Source: Nematostella vectensis
Taxonomy: Eukaryota; Cnidaria; Anthozoa; Actiniaria; Edwardsiidae
Length of the DNA stretch: 64,000 bases
Assembly (NCBI RefSeq): GCF_932526225.1
Contig: NC_064047.1
Coordinates: 11,397,501-11,461,500, forward strand
Direction: 5' to 3'
Under the pieces are notes generated by a model, which was not told where the DNA came from, searched no databases, and was given only the letters and a program-made list of their open reading frames with translations. Shown one piece after another: positions 46,879 to 58,180 of this stretch (its first letter is position 1; each line of letters opens with the position of its first letter). The position numbers and the translations under genes are program-made.

Positions 46879-47787
46879 TAGAAAGATAGCTCTTAAGCCT
46901 CTTTGAAGCTAGAAACATCACTTTTGGTACTCCGCCAGAAGAAGGAAAATGCCATTTATATGATAGTGTAGGCTGTTTCATTTGTAAAAGTAGTTTTACC
47001 AGCTTTTAAGCAAAGCGATTCAATCAAATCAAAATTTAAACATATGACCAATGATTGATATTAACACAAAAAACGAAATACTTGCAAAATAGGTTCTCTA
47101 TGACAAGAGTCATCAAACTGTCATGTGACCCATAGTCCCTAATTTGTCAGGTTAAAGCGGTTAAAATCGAGAGTCCTCTGTTTAAAAACTAATTTAAAAC
47201 ACGCAGTGCATGTTGCAGTGCTCCAAAAAGGTTAGTGAAAAAAAAAAAGGTAGAAGACCCATTTTTAGCTGTGGTTGCAAATCAGACAGCCTTTGTTACA
47301 TCAACTGTATGCTAGATCAAAGGTAAACCCCGTGAACCAACTAAGAGGTCATCAATGCAATTAATTTTATAATTTTAAAATTGTTGTGTGTTGTTATGAA
47401 CAATAATGCGATGAATTGTAGTGAAGGAAAGAACCAAATACGTCCGATCTTCAAGATTTCTAAGAAATGATCATGTTAATGTGAATGATTTACGAAGTAT
47501 GGCGATCAGCTTAGAAACTTTGGGTAAAACAGCCTTCTAACTCAAACCCCCAAATGCACTGTTCGGTCGCTCAGAAGCTCTTTTCCACCACATATCAATT
47601 TTTTTAGTGCGTTTCCTGAAAAAAAAATTTAAAAGGATTCGGCTAGAAAAGTTGCTCACGTTAAATTTTGAAATGTTTCAAAGTTGTGCTCAAGTACAGG
47701 CTTGGGTTTATTATCACTGAGCTAGGTAGAAAGCTTGATAAGTTATCTCATCCTTGTGAAACGATGACTTAAAATAGCGTCGCATGG

Positions 47788-48010
47788 AATCGAGGACGCC
47801 GGACAGTGGCTTATGCATCTGTTTCGTAGACTGTTAGGTTTCCTGTGGATGGTAAGAATTGTGACGTTCGTCCTAGCCCCCAGGCTACCTCGACGATACA
47901 GAAACATTAAGGACACAGCCACGCTTCTACTGGTCATTTCCTTATCATTTTGAATATATTTGGGTGGGGCACGTGCACCCAGTGCTCCGCTTCCTTCTAC
48001 GGCCCTGGTT
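47788..48010. repeat. Composite of two interspersed repeats
   Basis: 47788-47832 is the reverse of 38864-38930 (GGAATCGAGGACGCCGGAC, GGCTTATGCATCTG). 47880-48010 is a direct copy of 5590-5745. Their adjacency suggests one inserted next to or into the other. Confidence 0.6.
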
Positions 48011-48474
48011 GTTCAGTATTCCTGTGGCGCAAAGTCGAAAGCAAAGGGAGGGGGCCTTATTTTGCTCGCCACAGGATTCCCGAAACTCTCAATACAGGAA
48101 TTTCCGAATTGACTCACTGGAAAGCCGGCTAGTGACTAGCAGGCTGTATAATACCTATGGCCATTTGAAATCAGAGTCGTAATCGGAGCTTTGACATATT
48201 GGAGGGGAACAATATGGCATAATTAGAATTATTAAGTAATGTGTGATGTAAGTGTTTCAGTAGTGTGTTGTCGAGCGTTTCTACCATGAGCTCCCCGGGC
48301 TCGGGAGACTGTGTGAACACTCCTCACGTCATCGACTGAAAATAAATAAACTCCAAGATATATTTTGCTACCAGGCGGCAAGTATCTTTAGTTTTGCCGC
48401 CCTACATTAATAAATAAAACGCCCCATCCCCCACTTTTCTGATTGAGCGGATGTTTCTATGTATATATATTATT

Positions 48475-48665
48475 GTTTTTTTAACCCAACGGTTTTCAAG
48501 CGGCATGTATGCAGCCGACAACAAGTTTTTTGAACAGTTTGAAATCCCCGCGTTCTTATAAATAGGATTTGGAACCACAACCCACCCCTCCCCCCTGAAA
48601 CCACCTGAAACACCTCCCCCTCAACTTTCGCCCCACCCCCCCACTTATGGGACCACTCCGCCACC
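48475..48665 (-). repeat. Interspersed repeat family C, second copy
   Basis: Reverse-complement match to 24150-24370. One edge is CCGCCACCCCTG at about 48660. Confidence 0.6.
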
Positions 48666-49110
48666 CCTGATACAGTATAAATCGCTTTTCGTCTTCCGTT
48701 TTTGTCTTGCAGTTGAAGCATTCCCTTTCTTCCGGCGTTTTGTACGGGCTTTTGTGGCGACCTGCTTCGATTTCACGTTTGTCAGTTTGAGGTTATTTTG
48801 TCATCGATATGCGATGATTTATGTTAGCTACCAGGCTACCTGGCATAAAATGGACTTCACATGTGTATGTTTTTTTTATTTTCTGTATGTGCGTAATTTG
48901 CATTTTTTTCCCGAGCGTTTTTGTCGTCGTTGTTAATTTCGCTTTGCCATATTTGGAATTCGATGTCTTTTTTATGGCACTTTTCAAAGAGAAAAAAATA
49001 CCGTAATTTTATCATGTGATCTCCGGACTCCAGATACTTCGAAGAAAATATACATGGCTAAGCTCACCCCCCTGGCTTGCACGCAAAAACCCTGAGACTG
49101 TAGCAATTTT

Positions 49111-49593
49111 CAGGGGCTCGTTTCTCAAAGCAGCCGAGAATTCTCGGGCCCGAAAACGATTTATTCCTTAAATTTTAAAAGCTGGCTAATTTCTATAAAA
49201 TTTATGGTTTTTGAATGTGTTGAAATATCGTCAAAGATCGTATTTTACCACAAAGATTCATGTAAAGGATGATTCCCTTTATAGATTTATAGATTTTGAT
49301 ATTTCCCGAACTTCTCGGGCCCGAAATTCTCATGGCTTAAATATTAAGAATGTTTTCGGGACCTCGCAGTCACCCGAGACTTTTCGGGTGACTTTCTGGC
49401 TTTAGCAAAACTTCGAAAATAGCCCTATTGAGCGAAATCATTCGGAATATGAACCAAGAGGAAGTTCAAACTGTTCTAAAACATGAAAGCGGTTCTCAAA
49501 AAGGAAAACAAGGAAATTTTGGGCAAAAATAATGCAAAATAAAGTTTTCGGCCCCGAGAATTCTCGGGTGTTTCGAGAAAGGGGCGCCAGGCC
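49111..49593. mobile_element. TIR element just upstream of the Cys/His-rich gene
   Basis: Inverted ends of about 45 bases: the left end carries GTTTCTCAAAGCAGCCGAGA then ATTCTCGGGCCCGAAAAC; the right end repeats these reversed. The shorter motif TTCTCGGGCCCGAAA also occurs internally at about 49312. It lies about 75 bases before the first candidate ATG of the downstream gene, so it probably overlaps the promoter or 5' leader. Confidence 0.75.
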
Positions 49594-49666
49594 CCATTTC
49601 CCTTTATGCCTTCCCCCCCCCCTACTCAAAACAAAGTTTGTTCCTGCGGGAGCTTGGGCACTAGAC

Positions 49667-52600
49667 ATGGCGGATGTTTGTGACTTGTGGTGTGAAAAGT
49701 CACCTGGAAAAACTCTTCAACGAAACGCGAAACATCTCACCTTTTTAACATGTGGTCATCATTATAACGGCCACATCACTACTCTTTTGTTATCATGCTA
49801 TGTCCACTTTGTTTGCAAGATGTAGGTGAAGTAAACGAGCTAGAATTCCACTACCTCGCAAGCTGCCCCGAATATAAGAAGGGTCAGTTTACAAACAAAA
49901 CTTCTCTTACTACGTCGTAAATCTGGCTTGAAGTGTATGTTTATTCTAAGAATTTAATGGCATGTGTCTGTTCTGATGATCTTCTTGTTTTTAAACAGGG
50001 GGGAGAACAAGTGAAGATATAGATAATGATGTTTTGGTTCGTTTTCGTTGGGCTACGATGCGACAATGCACACCAAAGCAAGTTCACTTCATAAGTTCTT
50101 TGGTAAGTTTTGTAATATCTAACGCAGAACACCTATTGTTTTGATTAATTTTGTCTAAAATAATTTTTAATTGCACAAATTCTAATCAAGTTTTGTTCTT
50201 GTCGTGTATTGCTCTGGCTACAAATACTACATTGTACTTTAAGCAGCCGTTTCACTTTCACTTTTGTGTTTGTTTACATACGTTTCGCGGTTGGTGGGTT
50301 TCGATAGTGATCTCTGTCATTCAGCTGTACCTACGGTACCGCTATTAATGATAAAGCACCATGATTCACCACTCAATCTCCATGAAGATGAGCTATATAA
50401 TAGCCTTTCTACGGCAAAAAAAGCTTTCATCAAGCTTAAATAATTCAAACTTCAAGGCTCATGTGTAATTACTTCGTGGAAATTGTTCAGTTACAGAATA
50501 CAAAATTTCCGCATCTGTGCTTTTTCTAGATAAACAAGAGAGGTTGTTGGAAAGAGGATACGAAATTAAGAAACACAGATGTTGGGAGTTGAAATATTTT
50601 ATTTTTCTTGGGGGAATCAAATTTTGGGCTCCCTTACTCACAGGGTGGGGGGTTTTTCAGGGTAAAAGTGATTGGGATGCTTGTCAGGAAATTAAAAAAC
50701 ATACCCCTTAATAAAAATATCTGCACACCAAAATATACCCAGAAGCTAAATTATTCCTAAAAATACCAAAACACAGATTTAAGGACCCTTGTAAAACAAT
50801 ATCTTAAGGGGGTATGATACCCAAGACAACAAAAATTTTAAGCAAAAGACTTAGCAGTTTTATTATTTCACATATCATTAACCTCATTTAGACTAATCAC
50901 TCGATACCAATTTTGGCAGTTACTGTTGCTATGTAACCAAGCCACACCCAAAATACATGATTTTAATGCTCTTACGGTAACAGCTCTAGCTCTGAAACTA
51001 TAATTGGAACACAAACCAAACTAAGGATACTCATTGCTAATACCTCAAACTATGTAATGAACCTAAAATTGCTATATAGTTGACATAAATGGAAAATTAT
51101 CAAGTAAACAAACAAAAAGCTTATAATTTTAACCAGCATTCTTTGGTAAAAAGCCTTCATATTACTAAGCATTGTAAAAATTTCAAGGTTTTTGAGGTTC
51201 ATTACACTACTACACTATCAATAATTATTCCTGCCAAATTTCATGCAATAATATTAAAAACACAGGAACTAGTGAGTGTTACGCTGAGCCATACATTAAC
51301 AGAATTTATTCTTGGGTATCATACCCCCTTAAATGACAAATTGTCAAGAAGTTTTATTTAGAAGTCGGAAGTATTAAAACGTAGAAAGTTTCGGGTTGTC
51401 ACACCTCTCTCTGCAAAATCCTAAAAATACTATTTCTAAAAGAAAAGTCTAATTTCTCACAGATACCCCCTAAAAATGACCCCAGGCCCGATTTTAACCC
51501 CTAAAAAATACATTGAGAATCCCTATTAGGCCAGCATGGGAAGAACCCCCACCCAAGTTGAACCCCTAATGGCACAATTAACCTTGTTTTTGGCTTAATG
51601 TGGGTGATTCAACTTGAATAAAGGGGTAATATTTCTATATAGAATGGTTAATTCAAAGTTGAATTATTCAGCATTTCTGAAAATGATTGGGTTATAACAT
51701 TTGCATAAGTGTGTTTTGTGTAAGACACATCTAGATTTTGGAAGTGAATCTAAGGTGAGATGATATGCTGTTTTATACTTGGTTCTCTTATGTGTTTCCC
51801 TTCAGGCAGGATCTGTGGCTCTTCGATGGAATGCTGTTGAGGGCATGTTTGAGTCTTCATTGCAATATGTCCCTCTTGGGTCCCACATGGGTCAACTTGC
51901 TGTAGGAGATGATTTACTGCCAACTAGTGAAATTTTGATCACCCCTCATAGTGATGTGGTCTATATATTTACTGGTAAGCTTTCCTATAAGCTGAGTCTC
52001 AAGGCATTATGGGTTGAGTCCAGGAGTTCCAAAGGCGCTTGGGGTTGGGGGGTGGGGGGCTTAAACAATTCATTGTAATTCGTTGATTTCCTTATATTTC
52101 TGGTTATTTTTTAAACCAAATATCACCCCAATATCCATCTCTGGCATTCTTTTTTTATGAACAAAACACACCTTCAATATATCTCCAGGGGGGGAGGGGT
52201 ACTGTGGGGGTACCCTAAAAGATAGGGGGTACCCTAAAAGATACTTAAGTGGGCGTGGTTAGGCATGAATTTACCCTCTAAAAGATGCCTCAAACAAGGG
52301 AAGACGTTTTAACTGTCTTTCATGAGCTATAAGTCATGACATGACAGAAAAACATGACATAACGCTTCAAATAAGCTCAATTCAGATCTAATAAGGCAGA
52401 AAAAGTGAGTTATAGCAAACAAAATATGAAATGCGACTTTTTTTTTTAATTGGTGCAACTTTGAGCTTTTCGTCCCTGAGCTCATACATAGTGCAAGGAT
52501 GATCAAGGAAAAAAATATCTTAAAAAGCAAAAATCTGGGTATGTGCATTTTGGCCTTACGTTATTTGTGTTTCAAAAGTCAGTATAATTGTGTTTTCGTT

Positions 52601-54154
52601 CTCTATCTCGAATCGTGCATTTTCCAGGTTTTTCCGTCATGTCGTTCTAGTTGCCACACCCTGATTTAAACACATTTTACAGCTGATGAGCCGGAGAACT
52701 CAGACCATTCAGTAACTTCAAATCCTCCCATGGATGAAAATGTGAAATACATGCAGCAGAATGGTGATGATGATAAGGACATTCATGGTGATGATGAGAG
52801 TTGCCATGATGCTGTTGGTAAACCAAATGAAGCGGCTGACCTAAGCCCATTATACAAAGAGCTGCTTCACTATCAGGTAAGCAGCTGTATGGGTGTGCCA
52901 AATTGCGACTACGTCCAGCCATTAGAATTGATAGCTGTGGCTACTGTAGATAGTTCCACACATCCAAAAACCAGGTGGGGTGGGACCTCAGGCTCTGCAG
53001 AGGTTCTACCCAGTAAGAGTGTGTTGTGTCAAGAATAGCAATTTGAGTCAAATGCAAATATCCAGCAATTACAGTACATATTGGTTTCAAACAAGAATAT
53101 TGTTTCAAACAAGAATATTGTTGCAATCTTTGGTGTTTGGCCTTTCATGATTTGAAAGAATTATAAGAATTGCCTTAAAACTGTTTGTATCAGTGCAGCA
53201 AAAATGGCTAAATACTCGATAAGCAAATTGCAAACGATTTAGCCGCGCGCGGCAGTCATGTGTACTTGTTCATTTATTTGGTACCCCTAAAGAATTACCG
53301 GCTTTGATTTCTTGACTATCGATTGCAAATCTATCAAAACAGGTTTAATTTTTTTGATAATAAAGTGTAAAAACATGACTTGCGTTCCTTGGAGAATTGC
53401 CGTCTCTCCCAATGGGGGCGGTGGATCAGCAAACCTGTTGTCAGCGGTAAACTGTTTATAAAATATTGCTGATTTCTTTGGGAAGCAATGGTGATTCTGC
53501 AAAGTCGTAAAAGTACATACCAAACGGCATTTATTATACCCTTCAAACCGCTCAAACCAGGGGGGGGGGGGGGGGGCAGGAGATGCATCTGCACTTCTCC
53601 TCAACAACGGCGGAAGGCCCACTTTCGGCTCACTATAGATGTCATATTTGTAGACAAATCTTTAAAGCAAAAGCGAATAAGACAAAAAAGGCATTTTCGA
53701 TGATTCTGGTATGTTATACATCAGTTAAACTTGACTTCAAATCCGATATCAAACGTCCCGTGGAGATACTGCAATGGCATAAGAATAAAACGTTTTTGTT
53801 CTTTCGGGGTGGTCAGATTTTTATCAGAAGACTTTAAACTTCTCCTTGATGACAAGGAGAGACTTAACAATCAAATGTGTTGCGGAAGCAGTACAGTTTT
53901 GGGGCCGCCAGTGCATTGACTTGCGGAAAGAGGGAGAGTCCAGTGTCACAACAGCAAAGACGAGAAGCAAAAAAAAAAAAAAGAAACAGAGCAATACTAG
54001 ACCAAGCACAGCAGCGCAAGCTCTGAAGGACTGTGATATTGAAATTAATATTGGTCAGAAGATAAAAAATCAGAAGTATATAGACCCACATACACCACGG
54101 GTATTCAATACAGTAACCAAAAAGTCAGAATACTGTAATAATTTTACTATATAG
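49667..54154 (+). CDS. Five-exon gene of unknown function, Cys/His-rich N-terminus, apparent frameshift
   Basis: Exons with matching phases: 49667-49882, 49999-50102, 51806-51974, 52683-52876 and, less surely, 53828-54154. The ATG at 49667 opens MADVCDLWCEKSPGK and LTCGHHYNGH, then needs a one-base shift near 49794 to enter the frame of LCPLCLQDVGEVNELEFHYL followed by ASCPEY; together this looks like a RING-like or other zinc-binding module. Without a shift, ATG 49795 starts the same frame directly. Exon 3 encodes SVALRWNAVEGMFESSLQYV and a compact hydrophobic segment; exon 4 is acidic (NGDDDKDIHGDDE); exon 5 ends with a Lys-rich stretch and NNFTI before TAG. I do not recognise the family. 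Exon 5's acceptor lies at the truncated edge of a MITE. The gene converges on the GPCR ending at 54353. Confidence 0.55.
50804..51332. mobile_element. TTAA-flanked MITE in intron 2
   Basis: Ends TTAAGGGGGTATGATACCCA and, inverted, TGGGTATCATACCCCCTTAA; TTAA at both edges fits a piggyBac-type target site. The termini contain the palindrome GGGTATGATACCC. The core is AT-rich without a transposase frame. Confidence 0.75.
53560..53827. mobile_element. MITE family A, copy 4, 3'-truncated
   Basis: Contains AACGGCGGAAGGCCCACTTT, CTATAGATGTCATATTTGTA, CAAACGTCCCGTGGAGATAC and AGATTTTTATCAG of the family core, then stops. The missing 3' end coincides with the proposed acceptor of exon 5 of the host gene. 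Confidence 0.75.
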
Positions 54155-54352
54155 TCAAACAATATTTTAATAATAGGCAAAGTATGTAAAATAAAACGGT
54201 TACGATCATATGATATTTAAATGGTAACAATAAACCATCTAACATATACGATTTTTGACAATACAATACTTTATTTGATAATAAAAGAAAAATATCAGTC
54301 TTGTTCTGAGTTGCTACATGATATGCGCGCTGAGTGGTCTACCACAGTTGCA

Positions 54353-55429
54353 TCATGGTTCACGCGGCTCTAACTTTATCACCGCGGGGGCTGGAGGATT
54401 TGCGCCAAATCCCACTTTGTTGCTATTTCCCTCGCGTGTTATCATGTGGTGGATATGTGAAAACAGATCTTGGAAAGCTTCTTTAGCCTTCTGCCTCATC
54501 TCCGGTAGGAGGACCAAGTAAATAAGAGGATTAACCATGCAGTTAACCAAGATGATGACCAATCCCACGGTGCGATTTGTGTACTCATCTGCGATGGTCG
54601 TGTCGATGAAGTTTCCGACAATGAGAGACGTATACACAAAGGTAAACAGATATGGACAGAAGAACGCAAGAATGACCGACGCCGCCATGTAACTGAGCTT
54701 GTAGTGCCTCAATGTAGATGTAATGGAGCTTGACGGCTGACCAGGGCAGGTCTGACGACGCTTGCGGTGCAAGTACATCAGAACGCGAATACTCGTGACC
54801 ACCAGGGTAAGGGCTGGAATGAAGATGCCCACAATGGTGATGGCGAGGTTGAGTGCCCGAGAGAGGGGGTCTTCGGCCACTGTGCATAGCCGCGTGTACT
54901 GATCGGTGCCGATGGGGTATATCTTCAAGACACTGGTACACCCGGGGTGTACGACGGCAAGTGTAGCGCCCACGAACCAGGCCACCACCACCATCCTCTT
55001 GCATGCCATCCTGCTTGGCGCCTCGTGTGGGTAGTAGATGATCAGATACCTCTCCACCCCCAGCACTACCATGTTGGTGATGGTAACGGCGATTGGCACG
55101 GCCTGGAAATACCTGTGGACACGGCACACTAGATCACTTGACAGGAAATCAGTGGTGAGCTCTGCCAGTAGGAGTGGAATGGTCACCAGTGCGGACATGA
55201 GGTCGGACATGGCCAGGCTCCGGACAAAGTACTTGGTGGTAAGACGGCCCTGCAGTCTGGTGGTGATGATTGGTTTTGGCCTGTCCAGGTAGAGTACCAG
55301 TGTGTTGCCGCATACGGAACAGACGGCTACAAAGACCATGATGGAGCCAAACACCCACCTCAGACCGTACGGGACGGACGTCCACACGTAGCGAAGGTGG
55401 TGCAGGGGGGCGTGCGTCGCTTCCATCAC
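54353..55429 (-). CDS. Class A (rhodopsin-like) GPCR, orphan
   Basis: Single-exon gene, 358 residues, seven hydrophobic segments. Hallmarks: GN at 41-42 in TM1, SLAMSDL at 71-77 in TM2, a Cys102-Cys182 pair, ERY (for DRY) at 126-128 after TM3, FFCPY at 256-260 in TM6, and NPLIY at 300-304 in TM7. The N-terminus is short and lacks an N-glycosylation sequon, and the tail is about 50 residues. The sequence is unusually GC-rich for the window. The family looks like one of the peptide/amine-type receptors expanded in cnidarians; the ligand cannot be named. ATG 55429 is preferred over the next Met because TM1 needs little upstream sequence and the two Met are adjacent. It is convergent with the gene ending at 54154. 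Confidence 0.85.
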   Translation of the reverse strand: MMEATHAPLHHLRYVWTSVPYGLRWVFGSIMVFVAVCSVCGNTLVLYLDRPKPIITTRLQGRLTTKYFVRSLAMSDLMSALVTIPLLLAELTTDFLSSDLVCRVHRYFQAVPIAVTITNMVVLGVERYLIIYYPHEAPSRMACKRMVVVAWFVGATLAVVHPGCTSVLKIYPIGTDQYTRLCTVAEDPLSRALNLAITIVGIFIPALTLVVTSIRVLMYLHRKRRQTCPGQPSSSITSTLRHYKLSYMAASVILAFFCPYLFTFVYTSLIVGNFIDTTIADEYTNRTVGLVIILVNCMVNPLIYLVLLPEMRQKAKEAFQDLFSHIHHMITREGNSNKVGFGANPPAPAVIKLEPREP

Positions 55430-56648
55430 CCGACCCTTTCGCCATGCGCAAGTGGTCCAGTTTTATTTATCTGAGGAATTGAAAAGACATTGTAAAATGT
55501 TGTTGATACGAGGTGGAGTGATTCTCCTCTTTGACGGTAAAAATACAGATCAATGCGTATAGGGTAAGCTTAATTGTAACTAAATAACTGCAATATCTGT
55601 ATTATTCCTCAGAATTTACTTTAAGCGCCCAAAATGATGGTTTGGTCACATATTAAGTATCTCAGTTAGATTTGAACATTTTCTGACGAGCATCACTCTC
55701 TATGTAAATAGGCCCGTACCCAGAAAAGGACGCTCAGGACCCCCTCCCCCACTAGAGTATAGGTCCCCTTCAGAGCCACAACAAAAACTAACGAAAATGA
55801 TTTTTAGAGGGTTTGTTAGTAACAAAGTGAACATTGTGATATTATTTATTTTGGGCTCCCTGTGGCGCGTTATCATCCCATTTTGTATTGTTTATTTGTG
55901 TGTGAACTAAACATATGTACGGTTAACTAACAGGAAACAAAGTATACCCCCAAAAAACCCTAATTTGAGCGCACTTTGTTAAGAAAGACCATAAAGACGT
56001 ATGAATTATGATAGGATAAAATGAAAAATCCTATAGATTACTCCAAATTCCCTTTTACATGTGTATATTTTGGTAATCAATTTTAATCTATTCAAGAACT
56101 AGGCAAAATCCCATTGTTCTGTACTGGTTCGAATCTTCCCCCACATAGCGTTTTATTTGTACTAAAACATAACGCGCGATACAGGCCCGTAGCCAGAATT
56201 TTAAGCGTGGTTTCGTCTCCATATTTGTTAGCCTAGTCCGAGTACCAGGCGATTTTATTTGTTAAATGTCGGAAAGGAAAAATAAAACGCCTGACACAAA
56301 TACTAGACTCGACACCTGCCGCCCCTTTTCAGGTCACTGTCAAAATACGTCGGCTGTCAGTTGTCCCAATGAATCACGTGGTGGCACAATCAAATGCACA
56401 AATTAAATTGTGAACATTATTTATGTAAAGCAAAATTGTAATACAGTGGTGTTATATATAAGGGTAATAATTTTAGTAACGACGCACTGCAGGAAAACGC
56501 CAAGATAGTTCACGGCGCCAGAGATTGAAAAATTTACGCATGACTGCAGATCCACCCATCACCAAATTACTAGAGGTTATTCACATTAATAATTAACGAA
56601 ACAGGTTTTTTTGTCTAAATAGACAAACCACTACTTGAACACAAATTG
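55430..56648. other. Spacer upstream of the second GPCR
   Basis: No gene seen. A decayed family A end (AGGCCCGTACCCAG) begins near 55711, and a similar AGGCCCGTAGCCAG at about 56184, each without a recognisable other end. Confidence 0.4.
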
Positions 56649-56890
56649 TGTAGTTCCAGAAAATATCCGTACCCCCCATTGAGGGGATTGGAAATTCCGG
56701 GGGGGTAGGTGCTTAAACGCCCAGGAATTTCCATAGGGGAGGAAGGGGGGGTGGGGGGTAAAATGCCCTTTTTCCTTAACAGTTACTGTATTTTTTTTAC
56801 AGGGGGTTGGAAATTCCAGAGGGATGGGGGCTCTGACCCCCTCAATAGGCGGGTGGGGGGGGGGGGGGTTGGATATTTTCTGGAACTACA
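56649..56890. mobile_element. 242-bp MITE abutting a LINE
   Basis: Perfect 20-bp inverted ends (TGTAGTTCCAGAAAATATCC and its complement). The interior holds a second nested repeat (GGGGATTGGAAATTCC / GGGGGTTGGAAATTCC) and G-rich runs. No coding capacity. It ends where the recognisable LINE frame begins. Confidence 0.85.
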
Positions 56891-58180
56891 TTAAGTTGCA
56901 TTCTCTATGCCGACGACTTAGTTATCCTATCAAAATCAGCAAAGGGCCTGCAAGAATATCTGAACAGCCTCGAAGAATATTGCAAAGCATCCGAACTATC
57001 CATCAATCTAGATAAAACAAAAGTAATGATTTTTAATAACACCGGGAAAACTATGAATAATTACCGAATCTTTTACGAAACTTATAAAATAGAAAATGTC
57101 AAAAGTTATAAGTACCTTGGACTCCATTTTTGCCCTTATGGCAATTTTAATTTGGCTAAGGAGGAGCTCAAAAAAGTAACATTAAAAGCGATGTTCAAGT
57201 TAAGAAAAGAAATGGGAGAGCACTTCAGACAAGATATCAAACTAACTCTCCGCCTTTTTGACACCTTGATACAACCAATCCTACTTTATGGAAGCGAAAT
57301 ATGGGGAGCGGACTACAAGGGAAAGTTAGAAAAAGATCCAATAGAAATGGTCCACACCAAGTTTCTAAAATGGCTTCTCGGCGTAAACCGATAGTGTAGC
57401 TCGAACGCGTGTAGGGCTGAATTAGGACGATTCCCTCTCAGAACAAAGGCAAAGTGTAGAGCGATCAAACTTTGGCTTAAACTTTCAAACAACAATGGGA
57501 ATAACGAAAAACTCTCCCGCAAAGCATTCGCTACCATATCTAATTATGAAAACAAGAACTTTTGGCATAGAAAAATTAAACAAATACTAGACCTTGCGGG
57601 TAGGAGCGATATTTGGCTGACTGACACAAACACTCCCGAAGCAACTTACAGTTTTCTTCAACAAAGGCTTTATGACATTGAACAACAGACATGGCTTAGC
57701 TCTATTCAAAATGACAAGAGAAAAGACCAAGAACAAAAGAACAAATTGCGTACGCTCAGAAAGTTTAAACTGTCCCACAATTTAGAAGATTATCTAACGG
57801 ACGTAAAAAATATTGACCATAGGATTGCCCTTACTAAATTGAGGCTAAGCAATCATAAGCTAGCAATTGAAACTGGAAGGTATGAAAAGCCATATAAAAA
57901 ACCTAACGAAAGAAAATGCTTAGTATGCCAGACAGGTAAAGTGGAGGATGAAGAGCATTTTCTGTTAGAATGTCCGGCCTATAAAGATGATCGGGATAAT
58001 TTACTGGATTTCCTTAAAACGCATGCAGGTATCAATGTTAGACACCATGCCAACAAAGAAAATAACTTCGTCAGAATTATGGGATTGAGCCGGAATGAAA
58101 ACGTGAATCGGCGCTTAGCGAAACATATTTTTGAATGTATGAAGGCAAGAAATGTGAAGCTTGATGATTACGTACGGTGA
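56891..58180 (+). pseudogene. 5'-truncated LINE: RT C-terminal half and zinc-knuckle tail
   Basis: One frame of about 430 codons with a single TAG (57392-57394). It starts just before the catalytic YADD box (LYADDLVILSKSAKGLQEYL, about 56908), then INLDKTKVMIFNN, KYLGLHF, ILLYGSEIWG and FLKWLLGVNR before the stop; after it the same frame runs on through CRAELGRFPLRTKAKCRA to a Cys/His end (CLVCQTGKVEDEEHFLLECP) and TGA at 58178-58180. These are the thumb and C-terminal regions of a non-LTR retrotransposon reverse transcriptase. Endonuclease and RT fingers are missing. Few lesions suggest a fairly young 5'-truncated insertion. Confidence 0.88.

Larger units (their letters stand above)
46879..49110. 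other. Repeat-rich spacer, no gene seen
   Basis: Contains the inverted partner of 38864-38930 at about 47788-47832, a partner of the intron-1 repeat at 47880-48010, and family C inverted at 48475-48665. No frame with domain content. Confidence 0.5.

Noticed and set aside
54585-55451. Additional long frames overlapping the second GPCR
   Set aside because: They are shadow frames of the GC-rich GPCR coding sequence with no domain content.
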